This document shows, piece after piece, positions 7,759 to 17,287 of a stretch of 18,928 nt of DNA (positions are counted from its first letter, which is position 1; each line of letters starts with the position of its first letter). The stretch covers positions 1 through 18,928 of the forward strand of contig JBKPCR010000101.1 in NCBI GenBank assembly GCA_046727435.1, read 5' to 3'. The position numbers and the translations under genes were made by a program. The DNA is from CAVPRW01 sp046727435 [NCBI: bacterium] (GTDB taxonomy: Bacteria > Tectomicrobia > Entotheonellia > J063). The notes beneath the pieces were generated by a model. The model was given only the letters and a program-made list of their open reading frames with translations. It was not told where the DNA came from and searched no databases.

Positions 7759-10700
7759 CTACAGCAACTGCTGCAAGACTTTTTTGACGGCATTGCACAC
7801 GGCTGCCCAGGTATCCTGCATGAGCCCCAGTTCGAGAGTATGCTCGGGGATGAAGCGTAACGTCCGCCGATGTTCATGCAGCAGCGCGACAATCTTTTCG
7901 GGCGGGACTGGGGTGACAGGATCGAACACAAAGATGACCGTCTGTTGCCGTCGCTCAATCTTCAACAATCGCAGCTGACGTGCGAGGGTCCGTAGCTCGA
8001 CTAGGTGCAGTAGCTTTTCTACTGCCTCTGGCAAGACCCCGAACCGATCGATGAGCTCGGCCTGCAACTCTGCCAGCATGGCCTCGTTGTCGACAGCGTA
8101 CAACCGTTGGTAGAGATCGAGGCGCTGCGCGGTGTTGGGGATATAGTCTTTGGGAAGGAAGCCACCGATCTTGAGCACGACCTGCAGCTCCTTCTCTTCC
8201 TCGACCTGCTCGCCCTTAAGCTCGCGAATGGTCTCTTCCATGAGTTTACAGTAGAGATCGAAGCCGACGGCGCCAATATGCCCAGATTGCTGGACGCCAA
8301 GGATATTACCGGCCCCACGGATCTCCAGATCGCGCATAGCCAGGCGTAACCCCGCGCCAAGATCGGCGAACTCCAGCATGGCCTTGAGCCGTTCCCAGGG
8401 CAGCCCCGCGAGCGTCTTCTCCCCAGGAATCAACAGATAGGCATAGGCCTGATCCTGATCCCGGCCTACCCGTCCGCGCAGTTGGTAGAGCTGGGCCAGG
8501 CCGAAATGATCGGCCCGATTGACGACAATCGTATTGGCGGAAGGAATGTCCAGCCCCGATTCGATGATGGTTGTGCAGAGGAGCACATCGACTTCGCGAT
8601 TGATGAAGCGCACCATGACCCGCTCCAGTTGCTGCTCGGGCAGTTGGCCATGGGCCACGGCGATACGCGCCTGCGGGACGAGACGGTGCAGGTAGCGATA
8701 CATGGCGCCAATGCTTTCCACGCGGTTATGGACGAAAAACACCTGGCCGCCACGCTCGAGCTCACGCATGATGGCCTCCTGGATCACCGCATCTCCGAAT
8801 TTAAGCACATAGGTACGCACGGCGAGACGACTGGGGGGTGGGGTTTCGATCACGCTCATATCGCGGACCCCCACCATGGAGAGATGCAAGGTACGCGGGA
8901 TGGGCGTGGCCGTGAGAGTGAGGACATCAACCTGCATGTAGCGTTGTTTGATGCGTTCCTTATGGGCGACGCCAAAGCGGTGCTCTTCATCGATGATCAG
9001 CAGCCCAAGATTCTGGAATTCCACGTCCTTCTGCAACAGTCGATGGGTGGCGATGACGAGATCCACCTTGCCAGTGCGCAGGCCTTCGACAACCTTCTTT
9101 TGCTCGATCGGAGGGCGGAAACGGCTGAGCATCTCGACCGAAATCGGATAGGAAGCAAAGCGTCTGGAGAAGGTGTGCCAATGTTGCAACGCCAAAATCG
9201 TCGTTGGCACCAGGATGGCCACCTGTTTCCCATCCATCAGGGCTTTGAAGGCAGCACGCAACGCCACCTCGGTTTTCCCATAGCCGACATCCCCGCAGAC
9301 CAGGCGATCCATCGGATGCGGTTTTTCCATGTCGCCTTTGACGTCTTCAATAGCGCGTCGCTGATCCTCAGTTTCCTCAAACTCGAAGGCCTCGACAAAC
9401 CCTTGATGCCAGGACGTATCAGGCGAGAACGCAAAACCTGGCTTCACCTCGCGCGCCGCATAAAGCCGCAACAGTTCCTGTGCGATTTCCCGGATGGCCG
9501 ATTTCACCCGGCGTTTGGTCCGATTCCACGTGCCACTGCCGAGCTTGCTGAGCGCCGGGATCTCCCCACCGGCTCCAAGGTATTTCTGCACCAAGTGGAG
9601 CGCATCGATCGGCACGTAAACTTTGTCATGATCGGCGAACTCCAGGCTCAGGAACTCGCTCTCCTCGGCGCCCACTTTCAGGATCGTGGTGCCCCGGTAG
9701 AGGCCGATGCCATAGTCGAGGTGGACGATGTGGTCTCCCGGATTCAGATCTCGATAATTGAACAGACGCGCCCGAGCTGAAGGATGCGGACGGCGCTCGC
9801 GCGATCGTCGTGTTCCCCACATCTCGCCTGCATCCACACACATGAGCTGCGCTGCGGGTAAGACAAAGCCGCCGGAGAGGCTGCCGACGCAAATGCGCAG
9901 ACTCGAAGCGGAGGGAATGGTGGCAGAAGTAGCCACTCGCGTCGCATGCGTTGGGACAGGAGTTGGCTGTGATGCCGGCGCGATGGCGGCCAGCAGGTCG
10001 GGCGGAGTGGTCAAGACCTCGGCCGCGAGCTCGGCCTCTCGGAGCAGATCTTGGATATGGCGGGCCTGCGTGAGACTCGCCGCCGCGATCAGGACAGTAT
10101 AACCCTCCTGCAGACGCGTAGCCATCAGTTGGACGAGGGTCTCCCAGCGGCCCTGATACGATCCCAACCCATGACCGGTGAGGAGCTCGGTCTCCTGACT
10201 CTCACGCAGATCTCCTGCTAAGGTCTGTAGCACTATGCGTTGGCACACCTGGAAGCATTCGGCGACGAGGGAGACTGACAGGTATCGCGCAGTGGGAGGG
10301 GCGACGAGATCTTTCCGCAGGAGGGCTTGCTGGTAGCCTTCTTCGACGGAGGTGTTAAATTCCTCCAGTTTGGCATCGATGACCGCTGGCTCGTCGAGCA
10401 CTAGCACGACATCAGGGGGCAGATAATTAAACAACGGCTCTAAGGCATCACTGAACAAAGGGAGCAGGCGTTCCACCCCTGGCGGGAAAATATATTGATC
10501 GAGACAGGTCACGATCACCTGGAGTCTCGTGAGATCGAGGTTTGCGTTTGAGGCCCGGGCCTCGATCTCATTCCAGGGTGGGAGATCCTTGATGAGCTCG
10601 CGTAGAGGTACAATGGTCGCCTGCTCGACAGCTCTCAAGGACCGCTGCGTGGCCAGATCGAACTCCCGGAGCGATTCGATCTCATCCCCCATGAACTCCA

Positions 10701-11295
10701 GGCGGATGGGGCGTGGCAGGTGCGGCGGAAAGAGGTCAATAATCCCCCCACGGACGCCGAAATCTCCCCATTCCTCAACCAGATCGACCTGGTGATAGCC
10801 GCATCGTAACAGGCGCTCGATGCACTCCTGCCGCTCGATCATCATGCCCGCCGCCAGGTCAAGACCAGCCTGTTGGAGTTGCACGCGAGACATCACGTAG
10901 GGAACAATGGCCTGCGGCGTGGTGACGATGATCTGCACGTCTGCTTGCAGCATGGACCGCAGGGCGATGAGACGCTGTGATGTGAGGTCAGAGGTTTCGG
11001 AGGCCGGTTCATATGGTGCATGCTCCTCGGCTGGGAACAGTACAATCCTCGTGGAAGATTCAGCTGAGGTGGTGAAGAAGCGGAGATCATGGACGAGTAA
11101 TTCAGCTTCGGGTGCCGTTGAGGTGACTACTAACAACGGTCGTCGGAGCCGATGAATCAAGCTGGCCAAAAATAGAGCTTTGCTGGCTCCGGCCAAATAG
11201 CCGAGGGTAATCACCTCATCGCCATCGGAGAGATGCTGGGCGAGCGTCGAGATCTGCGTCCAATAGACCTGAGAGGGTGTTATTCTGGGCATCAT
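7759..11295 (-). CDS. mfd: Transcription-repair coupling factor
   Basis: Mfd is an ATP-driven DNA translocase that pushes RNA polymerase off lesions and recruits UvrA. Length 1,178 residues, the family norm. Domains in order: a UvrB-homology region (about 20-200, with [10 protein letters not shown] at 87-96 and [14 protein letters not shown] at 177-190), a middle region with a Pro/Thr/Ser linker at 438-465, the RNA polymerase-interacting CarD-like domain (about 515-575, [14 protein letters not shown]), the translocase with Walker [10 protein letters not shown] at 668-676, DEEH at 769-772, TATPIPRTL at 795-803 and [14 protein letters not shown] at 938-951, and the C-terminal TRCF domain. The start has two consecutive ATGs and no recognisable ribosome binding site. 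The 188-bp gap before it (11296-11483) holds no gene I can support. Confidence 0.98.
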   Translation of the reverse strand: MMPRITPSQVYWTQISTLAQHLSDGDEVITLGYLAGASKALFLASLIHRLRRPLLVVTSTAPEAELLVHDLRFFTTSAESSTRIVLFPAEEHAPYEPASETSDLTSQRLIALRSMLQADVQIIVTTPQAIVPYVMSRVQLQQAGLDLAAGMMIERQECIERLLRCGYHQVDLVEEWGDFGVRGGIIDLFPPHLPRPIRLEFMGDEIESLREFDLATQRSLRAVEQATIVPLRELIKDLPPWNEIEARASNANLDLTRLQVIVTCLDQYIFPPGVERLLPLFSDALEPLFNYLPPDVVLVLDEPAVIDAKLEEFNTSVEEGYQQALLRKDLVAPPTARYLSVSLVAECFQVCQRIVLQTLAGDLRESQETELLTGHGLGSYQGRWETLVQLMATRLQEGYTVLIAAASLTQARHIQDLLREAELAAEVLTTPPDLLAAIAPASQPTPVPTHATRVATSATIPSASSLRICVGSLSGGFVLPAAQLMCVDAGEMWGTRRSRERRPHPSARARLFNYRDLNPGDHIVHLDYGIGLYRGTTILKVGAEESEFLSLEFADHDKVYVPIDALHLVQKYLGAGGEIPALSKLGSGTWNRTKRRVKSAIREIAQELLRLYAAREVKPGFAFSPDTSWHQGFVEAFEFEETEDQRRAIEDVKGDMEKPHPMDRLVCGDVGYGKTEVALRAAFKALMDGKQVAILVPTTILALQHWHTFSRRFASYPISVEMLSRFRPPIEQKKVVEGLRTGKVDLVIATHRLLQKDVEFQNLGLLIIDEEHRFGVAHKERIKQRYMQVDVLTLTATPIPRTLHLSMVGVRDMSVIETPPPSRLAVRTYVLKFGDAVIQEAIMRELERGGQVFFVHNRVESIGAMYRYLHRLVPQARIAVAHGQLPEQQLERVMVRFINREVDVLLCTTIIESGLDIPSANTIVVNRADHFGLAQLYQLRGRVGRDQDQAYAYLLIPGEKTLAGLPWERLKAMLEFADLGAGLRLAMRDLEIRGAGNILGVQQSGHIGAVGFDLYCKLMEETIRELKGEQVEEEKELQVVLKIGGFLPKDYIPNTAQRLDLYQRLYAVDNEAMLAELQAELIDRFGVLPEAVEKLLHLVELRTLARQLRLLKIERRQQTVIFVFDPVTPVPPEKIVALLHEHRRTLRFIPEHTLELGLMQDTWAAVCNAVKKVLQQLL

Positions 11296-11483
11296 GAAGC
11301 GGGTTCTCAGGGTTTACCTACTTACATGGCCTTTATTGACTGATGAGCCTAGCACCGTTTGGTCGGGAGCCAAGATATCGTACGACCATACAAAGTGCTG
11401 TTTTATCGAATCATGAACCTGCGCTCCATAGCGATGGCAGGACTGCAAATGGCGAGAGGGGTGACGACGGAAGGACGTATACG

Positions 11484-13229
11484 CTACTCCCCTCCGGGGA
11501 TGCTGGCGATCCCGGCGGTAGTACATAGTAATGGCAGATGAATACGCATCGTGGTGCCATGGCCCAACTGACTATCAACCTCAATCTTGCCTTTATGATT
11601 ATAAATGATTCGGTCCACAGTCGCTAGGCCCAGACCTGTGCCCCCGTTTTTTGTGCTATAGAAAGGCTCGAAGATCTTCTCCTTGACCTCAAGGGGGATG
11701 CCCGGCCCCGTATCTAACACGTCGATGATTAACTCCTGTGCGGCAGTCAACAATTGCGTGTTGCCGCGATAGGGCTGATTCGACTGGGGCCGGAGTGCTG
11801 TGCACACAGTCAGAGTACCCTGGTAATGCATGGCTTCCACGGCGTTCAAACACAAATTCCAAATCACTTGCCGTAATCCCTGGGGGTCAACCGCGATCGG
11901 CGGGACTCTAGACACAAACTCAGTACGGATCGCTACGGCACTCCCCTCGGGTAGCCCCTTGCAAAGGAGGTGCAGAGTCCCAGCGATCAATTTGTGAATA
12001 TCAACCTCGTCATACTGCAGCGGCCGTGGTCGTGCATAGGCCAAGAAATCGGTGATAATCGTGTTCAGACGCTCGATCTCGTGGGCAATGATGTCCATCA
12101 GCCGTTGGTTCGATTCATCGAGGGCGAGTTCAGCGCGGAGAAGTTGGATCGAGCCACTGACCGAGGCCAGCGGGTTGCGAATTTCATGGGCGATGGCGGC
12201 CGACAGACGACCGACCGCGGCCAGCTGCTCGCCCCGTTTGATCTCGGCCTCCATGGCGCGGATAGTCGTGATGTCTTGAAAATTGAAGATCAACCCATGG
12301 ATCGTCCCCTGGTCATCACGTAACGGGGAGTAGGAGACGCCCAACATGATTTCCTTCCCATCCGGACGCTTGAACAATCCCTCAGCCCGATTGAGCCCCC
12401 GATCAAATGCTTCAGTCTCCATCACAATCTCATCGAGATCGATAAAACTCAACACTTCCTGAGCTAGCCAACCCTGCCGCCCCCCTGGGGGGAGCTGGAG
12501 GATGCGTCCGACGGCATGATTCGACGAGACCACTCGCCCGCTCATATCGGTGATGAGCAATCCACTGTTCATGCTATTCACTACATTCTCGTGGAAAGCA
12601 CGCAAGCCAATCAGACGCGCCCTCTGCTCCTGGAGCACCTGACCGGTCTGACGCAGCGACTCGGCAAGATATCGACTGAGCAAGGCCACGACCCAAAATG
12701 CTGTCATTCGTAAGAGCGTTGCATACAGCACATAAGAGCCACTGGGAATCACCTCAGCCCTGAGCGTGAAGGGGGAAGGCAGCGGGTGAATAATAGCAAT
12801 AAAATCCAGATACACCAAGAAGCTATACAGGACACTTGCGGTGGCGGCGACGCTAAAGATCGATCGACTCGGAAGTGCGGTGCTGGCCGCAACGATCGAC
12901 AGGATGTACAGAAAGACGAAGCCAGAGTCGAGGCCGCCCGTGCTCTGGACGATAGCGGTCTCAATGAGTAAATCCACCCACACTTGCCAGCGGTAAAAGC
13001 GTTCGAGGTCTGGCTGCTGCCGCAGTACCAAGGCGTAGAGGATGGTGAGAACATAAGTAATGAGAATGACGTAGGTTAACGGTAGCCGCGTGGGAGTGGG
13101 GTCGCCAGTAAGCTCTAATACCACCAATGCAACCCACAGGAAGGTGATCACGATCACTCGCCCCAGCATGAGCCCCTTCACTCGACGGTTCAAGGGATTC
13201 TGGGTGATGGTTTGGCTCGGGTTGTGCAT
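11484..13229 (-). CDS. pilS: PilS-like membrane sensor histidine kinase with PAS domain
   Basis: A two-component sensor expected to control pilus or related genes from the inner membrane. 581 residues: about six hydrophobic segments in the first 190 residues (clear ones near 22-40, 50-68, 104-118, 124-148, 165-185), a linker helix, a PAS domain (about 210-325, starting HENVVNSMNSGLLITDMSG), then HisKA with the phospho-acceptor His348 in AIAHEIRNPLASVSGSIQLL, an N box (NLCLNAVEAM, 458-467), and ATP-binding glycine motifs DTGPGI at 506-511 and GGTGLGLA at 529-536. All kinase motifs are intact. It begins 6 bp after the pilC stop, and that stop codon overlaps its AAGGA, so translation is probably coupled. 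No response regulator gene adjoins it. The PilS label rests on architecture and position; another NtrB-like role is possible. Confidence 0.88.
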   Translation of the reverse strand: MHNPSQTITQNPLNRRVKGLMLGRVIVITFLWVALVVLELTGDPTPTRLPLTYVILITYVLTILYALVLRQQPDLERFYRWQVWVDLLIETAIVQSTGGLDSGFVFLYILSIVAASTALPSRSIFSVAATASVLYSFLVYLDFIAIIHPLPSPFTLRAEVIPSGSYVLYATLLRMTAFWVVALLSRYLAESLRQTGQVLQEQRARLIGLRAFHENVVNSMNSGLLITDMSGRVVSSNHAVGRILQLPPGGRQGWLAQEVLSFIDLDEIVMETEAFDRGLNRAEGLFKRPDGKEIMLGVSYSPLRDDQGTIHGLIFNFQDITTIRAMEAEIKRGEQLAAVGRLSAAIAHEIRNPLASVSGSIQLLRAELALDESNQRLMDIIAHEIERLNTIITDFLAYARPRPLQYDEVDIHKLIAGTLHLLCKGLPEGSAVAIRTEFVSRVPPIAVDPQGLRQVIWNLCLNAVEAMHYQGTLTVCTALRPQSNQPYRGNTQLLTAAQELIIDVLDTGPGIPLEVKEKIFEPFYSTKNGGTGLGLATVDRIIYNHKGKIEVDSQLGHGTTMRIHLPLLCTTAGIASIPGGE

Positions 13230-13235
13230 GATTCC

Positions 13236-14447
13236 TTACTCGCTGACCAGTGAGGCCATTTTGAAGATAGGTAGGTACATGGCCACGATGATGAACCCCA
13301 GGACGGTGCCGAGGAACACCATCATCATGGGCTCCAACATCGCGGTGAGCGCCTCGACGGCACGATCGACCTCTTCTTCATAAAAATCAGCGAGTTTGCT
13401 CAACATCGTATCTAACTCGCCGGTCACATCACCGATTTCCACCATCTGTACGACCATCGCAGGGAACACCGGGTGCTTGGCGAGAGGGGTCGCCAGCGTC
13501 TGTCCCTCTTTGATATTGCTAATCGAGGCCAGCACCGCATCCTCTAGCACCTTGTTGCCAGCTGTCCGTGCGGTGATGTCCAGGCTGTCGATAATCGGCA
13601 CGCCGCTGCCCAGTAGGGTGCTCAGCGTGCGGGCGAACCGTGCAATCGCCGCCTTTTGTAGTAAGGGGCCCAGGATGGGTATCCTGAGCATGTACCGGTG
13701 TACCACCCGCTTTCCGGACTCGGTTCGATAGTACTGTTTGAATATAAACACGGCCGCGATGAGGACAGGGATCGCAAAGAGAATATAATTCTTCATGAAA
13801 TGGCTGAGCCCGATGACCAACTGAGTCGGCCACGGTAACGTGCCACCGAAATCCTGAAACATTTGGGCAAAGACTGGAATGACGAATATCATTAAAAAGA
13901 CGACGACAGAAACCGCAACGAAGATGATCGCTGAGGGGTAGATCATCGCAGATTTGACTTTGCCTTTCAGCGATCGGGCTTTCTCGATATACCCCGCCAG
14001 GCGGGCGAACGTCGCGTCGAGTACCCCGCCGATCTCGCCTGCCTGGATTAAGTTGACGTAGAGGTCGTCAAAAATCTTCGGATATTTGCGCAAGGCATCG
14101 GCAAAGGTGGTTCCCCCCTCGACCTCTTTTTTGATCTCCACGATTGCCTTCGCGAATGTCTTATTCTCAGCTTGCTTACTGAGAATGTCCAAACACTGGA
14201 CTAACGGCAAGCCTGCATCGATCATGGTCGAAAATTGCCTGGTAAAGAGGACAAGGTCTTTCTCCGAAACCTTTCCACCGAATCCAGGGAGGGTAAGGTT
14301 CTTGGGCTTCGCCTTAATGGTGGTGACCACGATATGCTGTTGACGGAGCGTAGCGATCGCCCCATCTCGGGTGTCGGCTTCGATCTCACCCCGGTGCATC
14401 GCACCCCCACGCGTGCGTCCTTCCCACATATACATGCGCATGGCCAT
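13236..14447 (-). CDS. pilC: Type IV pilus inner-membrane platform protein PilC (GspF family)
   Basis: The platform protein on which the PilB ATPase works to add pilins. 403 residues, the family size, with two GspF/T2SSF domains (about 64-190 and 267-392) each containing the repeated helical pattern (FTRQFSTMIDAGLPLVQCLD at 68-87; FARTLSTLLGSGVPIIDSLD at 271-290) and GEIGG / GDVTGELD turns at 137-141 and 339-346. Three membrane helices are visible at about 171-194, 220-236 and 372-393. The start ATG has GAGAAGGA 7 nt upstream. It lies 146 bp after pilB, with its own likely promoter in that gap, and runs into the kinase gene. Confidence 0.96.
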   Translation of the reverse strand: MAMRMYMWEGRTRGGAMHRGEIEADTRDGAIATLRQQHIVVTTIKAKPKNLTLPGFGGKVSEKDLVLFTRQFSTMIDAGLPLVQCLDILSKQAENKTFAKAIVEIKKEVEGGTTFADALRKYPKIFDDLYVNLIQAGEIGGVLDATFARLAGYIEKARSLKGKVKSAMIYPSAIIFVAVSVVVFLMIFVIPVFAQMFQDFGGTLPWPTQLVIGLSHFMKNYILFAIPVLIAAVFIFKQYYRTESGKRVVHRYMLRIPILGPLLQKAAIARFARTLSTLLGSGVPIIDSLDITARTAGNKVLEDAVLASISNIKEGQTLATPLAKHPVFPAMVVQMVEIGDVTGELDTMLSKLADFYEEEVDRAVEALTAMLEPMMMVFLGTVLGFIIVAMYLPIFKMASLVSE

Positions 14448-14503
14448 AGTCTTATCCTTCTCAACGAGAACTAAGCATCACGCGATTTTGATTATTATAT
14501 ATT

Positions 14504-14531
14504 ATAATAGATAATTTTTGATAGTTAACAA
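14504..14531 (-). promoter_or_regulatory. Possible sigma-70 promoter of pilC
   Basis: On the minus strand TTGTTA (14526-14531), 16 bp, then TATTAT (14504-14509), with an overlapping TATAAT at 14501-14506. It sits in a strikingly AT-rich patch (about 14490-14540) inside the pilB-pilC gap, 57-84 bp before the pilC start. AT richness raises the chance of false hexamers, so this is tentative. I see no sigma-54 (GG/GC) element here. Confidence 0.45.
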
Positions 14532-14593
14532 ATATTTTCCACCTTTGATGACGGGCGGAAGTCAAGCCTGGGTGTGCATCCTGAGATGTGCAT

Positions 14594-16291
14594 TTAATCT
14601 TTGAAGGTGACGCGCATTACCTCTTCGATCGTCGTAATACCCTCTTTCAATTTTTCGAGACCGCTCATGCGCAGTGTGCGCATGCCGTTTTGGATAGCCC
14701 CCCGTTTGATCTCCAGCGCACTGCCGCCACGAAGCACCATGTCGCGTAGGTCCGGGCTCAGTGTCATCACCTCATAGATGGCGATTCGTCCTTTATAGCC
14801 GGTGCCGCTGCACATCTCGCACCCATTGCCTTTGTAACAGCTGATCGAAGCTGCTTCCTCAGGGGTGAGACCGACGTCCACAAGTGCATCGGTGAGCACA
14901 ATCAGAGGCGTCTTACAATGCACACATATTCGTCTGAGCAAGCGCTGTGCCAAAATCAAAATCACCGACGAAGCGACCAAGAACGGCTCGATCCCCATAT
15001 TCAGCAGGCGGGTGATGGCACTTGGCGCATCATTAGTATGCAGCGTGCTCAGCACCAGGTGGCCGGTCAACGCGGCCTTGACGGCAATTTCTGCCGTTTC
15101 AAAGTCACGAATTTCCCCCACCATGATGACATCGGGATCTTGGCGGAGGAATGAGCGGAGGGCAGTGGCAAAATTCAGCCCGATATTCTCGCGAATCTGT
15201 ACCTGGTTGATCCCTTTGATATTGAACTCCACCGGATCCTCAGCGGTCATAATGTTCGTTTCCGGTTGATTCAGACGATCGAGCGCCGAGTACAGGGTGG
15301 TCGTTTTGCCGCTCCCAGTGGGACCGGTGACGAGAATCATGCCGTAGGGAGCCCGGATGGCTGCTTCAAAGTCGGCCAGCGCCTTGGGGGCAAAGCCCAG
15401 CTTGGACATGTCCAATTTCAGGTTCGATTTATCGAGCAAGCGCATCACGACTTTTTCGCCAAACAGGGTCGGCAAGGTGGAGACCCGAAAATCGACCTCG
15501 CGTCCCTTGTATTTGATCTTCATGCGCCCATCCTGGGGGAGACGCCGTTCGGAAATATCTAAGTCAGCCATGATTTTCAGCCGGGAAATAATAGCGTTCT
15601 TAAGGCTCAGGGGAGGGGTCATCACCTCATATAACACGCCGTCGATTCGGAAGCGCACACGAAACGTCTTTTCATAGGGTTCGGCATGGATGTCGCTGGC
15701 TCCCTTTTTGATAGCTTCGGCGAGAATGAGATTCACGAGCTTGACGACTGGCGCTTCTTCGACCGCCTGTCTGAGGTCGCTGATGTTCAGATTGCCGTCT
15801 TGCTGCTCCTCCATAACCTCCATGCCCGCATCTTCGATGCTGGCCATGACGTTCTGGAGCGTCTCGGAGGAATCGTAGAAGCGATCGATCGCCCGTCGGA
15901 TCGCGCTCTCGGTCGCCACTATCGCCTCGACCTTCAAGCCGGTCATAAACTTGATGTCGTCTACGGCGAAGACATTGGTGGGGTCGGCCATGGCCATGGT
16001 CAGCGTGGTCCCAGCTTTGCCAATGGGAATCACCAAATGCTTCTGGACGATGCCTGGAGGGATCAAGCGGATCACCTCAGGAGGGATCCTTTGGCTGTCC
16101 AGGTCGATGTAAGGGATGCCGTACTGTTCGCCCAAGCACCGACTAACCTCCTCCTCCTTGACCCAACCGAGTTTTGTCAGGATGGTGCCTAAGCGGCTCC
16201 CTTCAACTTTCTGCTGGGCGATGGCTTGATCGAGTTGCGCTTCAGTGATCAGGTTGGCGCGGAGAAAGAGTTCACCAAGTCTAGCAGCCAT
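14594..16291 (-). CDS. pilB: Type IV pilus assembly (extension) ATPase PilB
   Basis: The hexameric cytoplasmic motor for pilus extension (GspE/PilB family). With the ATG at 16291 the protein is 565 residues, the family length. It has an N-terminal MshEN/GSPII-E domain (LGELFLRANLITEAQLDQAI at about 5-24; GIPYIDLD at 58-65), then the ATPase: Walker A TGPTGSGKTT at 322-331, the Asp-box TAEDPVEF at 349-356, Walker B VIMVGEIRD at 388-396, the His box STLHTND at 415-421, and a zinc tetracysteine (Cys456, Cys459, Cys491, Cys494) that separates PilB from the retraction ATPase PilT. A GTG at 16303 would overlap the aroE stop codon but touches the AAGGAG; the ATG four codons later has that AAGGAG 11 nt upstream, so I prefer it. 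aroE ends 8 bp before this start. Confidence 0.96.
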   Translation of the reverse strand: MAARLGELFLRANLITEAQLDQAIAQQKVEGSRLGTILTKLGWVKEEEVSRCLGEQYGIPYIDLDSQRIPPEVIRLIPPGIVQKHLVIPIGKAGTTLTMAMADPTNVFAVDDIKFMTGLKVEAIVATESAIRRAIDRFYDSSETLQNVMASIEDAGMEVMEEQQDGNLNISDLRQAVEEAPVVKLVNLILAEAIKKGASDIHAEPYEKTFRVRFRIDGVLYEVMTPPLSLKNAIISRLKIMADLDISERRLPQDGRMKIKYKGREVDFRVSTLPTLFGEKVVMRLLDKSNLKLDMSKLGFAPKALADFEAAIRAPYGMILVTGPTGSGKTTTLYSALDRLNQPETNIMTAEDPVEFNIKGINQVQIRENIGLNFATALRSFLRQDPDVIMVGEIRDFETAEIAVKAALTGHLVLSTLHTNDAPSAITRLLNMGIEPFLVASSVILILAQRLLRRICVHCKTPLIVLTDALVDVGLTPEEAASISCYKGNGCEMCSGTGYKGRIAIYEVMTLSPDLRDMVLRGGSALEIKRGAIQNGMRTLRMSGLEKLKEGITTIEEVMRVTFKD

Positions 16292-16299
16292 CCTCTCGT

Positions 16300-17193
16300 T
16301 CACTCCTTCTGCGGTGGAGCACTGATGGCCGGCTGCTCGGCGACAGCTTCCAGCAACCGTGCCCGGATCAAGGTAAGCGGAAACGCACAGGCGGTCCAGA
16401 TCTCAAAGGCTTTCGCCCCCTGGTAGAGCAACATGCCCAACCCATCGACCGTCCGGGCGCCCTGCCGCTGGGCCGCTCGTAAAAGCGGCGTCTGCAGCGG
16501 ACGATAGACGATATCGCACACCAGGTGTTGCGGGCTTAGTGCAGTGGATGGGAGGAGCAAGGGATCGTGGGGATGCATCCCGATGGAGGTGGCATTGACT
16601 ACGATATCGGTGTCCGGCAGCTGGGCTGCTAGGGATGATTCCCCCATGGTGACAACGCTGATATCGGCATCGGGGATATTTTGCTTAAGGAAGGCGGCAA
16701 GGTCCTCGGCGCGTGTCGGAGTGCGATTGGCCAATAACAGACGACGAATGCCCGACAGGCACAGCTGCACGGCGATGGCTCGAGCCGCTCCGCCGGCTCC
16801 CAACAGCATGACGGTCCGGTCGGCCACATCACTACCCACTGCTTCGAGGGCGTGTAGAAACCCGATGCCATCGGTGTTGTAGCCGTGTAGACGGCCATTC
16901 CGCAGGTGAATCGTGTTGACCGCCCCAATCAGGCGTGCCTCTGGCGATAATTCGTCCATCCAGGCCAGCACCGCTTGCTTATGCGGAATGGTCACGTTCA
17001 CGCCACCCATCTGCAGAGCTGCGATCGATTTGACCGCCAGCTCGAGGTGGGCTGGCTGTACGGCAAACGGCAGATAGATTGCCTCGATCCCATAATGGAC
17101 GAAAGCAGTGTTATGCATCAGCGGCGACAAGGAATGGCCAATCGGATAGCCAAAGATGCCGTAGAGCATCGTCTGTCCATGGAGCGATAGCAT
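16300..17193 (-). CDS. aroE: Shikimate dehydrogenase (NADP+)
   Basis: Reduces 3-dehydroshikimate to shikimate in aromatic amino acid synthesis. 297 residues, slightly longer than typical because of a C-terminal tail (AVAEQPAISAPPQKE). Motifs: shikimate-binding GYPIGHSLSPLMHN at 15-28, GGVNVTIPHK at 63-72 with catalytic Lys72, GAVNTI at 90-95, GYNTDGIGF at 104-112 with catalytic Asp108, the NADP glycine loop GAGGAARA at 132-139 followed by ANRTPTRA at 155-162 (the Arg pattern that prefers NADP), and DGLGMLLYQGA at 250-260. ATG start with AAAGGGA about 4-7 nt upstream. Its stop codon overlaps the alternative GTG of pilB, placing a housekeeping enzyme in the pilus transcription unit. Confidence 0.97.
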   Translation of the reverse strand: MLSLHGQTMLYGIFGYPIGHSLSPLMHNTAFVHYGIEAIYLPFAVQPAHLELAVKSIAALQMGGVNVTIPHKQAVLAWMDELSPEARLIGAVNTIHLRNGRLHGYNTDGIGFLHALEAVGSDVADRTVMLLGAGGAARAIAVQLCLSGIRRLLLANRTPTRAEDLAAFLKQNIPDADISVVTMGESSLAAQLPDTDIVVNATSIGMHPHDPLLLPSTALSPQHLVCDIVYRPLQTPLLRAAQRQGARTVDGLGMLLYQGAKAFEIWTACAFPLTLIRARLLEAVAEQPAISAPPQKE

Positions 17194-17209
17194 GGGTTCC
17201 CTTTCTCTA

Positions 17210-17252
17210 AACGAGGCTATCCACGGTCTGGCAGATGCCGAGGAGCCTCGTT
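17210..17252 (-). repeat. Inverted repeat in the rodZ-aroE gap
   Basis: AACGAGGCT (17244-17252, minus strand) is perfectly inverted as AGCCTCGTT (17210-17218), 25 nt apart, ending about 6 nt before the aroE ribosome binding site. The 5' arm can instead fold locally as CGAG-GCTC-CTCG. No T-run suitable for a terminator follows (only TTT). It may influence aroE expression or be incidental. Confidence 0.4.
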
Positions 17253-17287
17253 ACCAAGGGGTAAATGCCTTCAGGGGTTTGAAAATG

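Noticed and set aside
8482-9780. 432-codon plus-strand open frame opposite mfd
   Set aside because: It lies fully antisense to the conserved helicase core of mfd, has no recognisable domain and no ribosome binding site I could support; long antisense frames are common opposite GC-rich genes.
11296-11483. Possible mfd promoter (TTGGCT, 16 bp, TAGGCT)
   Set aside because: Only 4 of 6 and 3 of 6 matches to consensus; no better pair found in the gap, so not reported as a feature.
11314-11526. 70-codon minus-strand frame in the kinase-mfd gap
   Set aside because: It overlaps the end of the kinase gene in another frame, has an Arg/His-rich random composition and no ribosome binding site.
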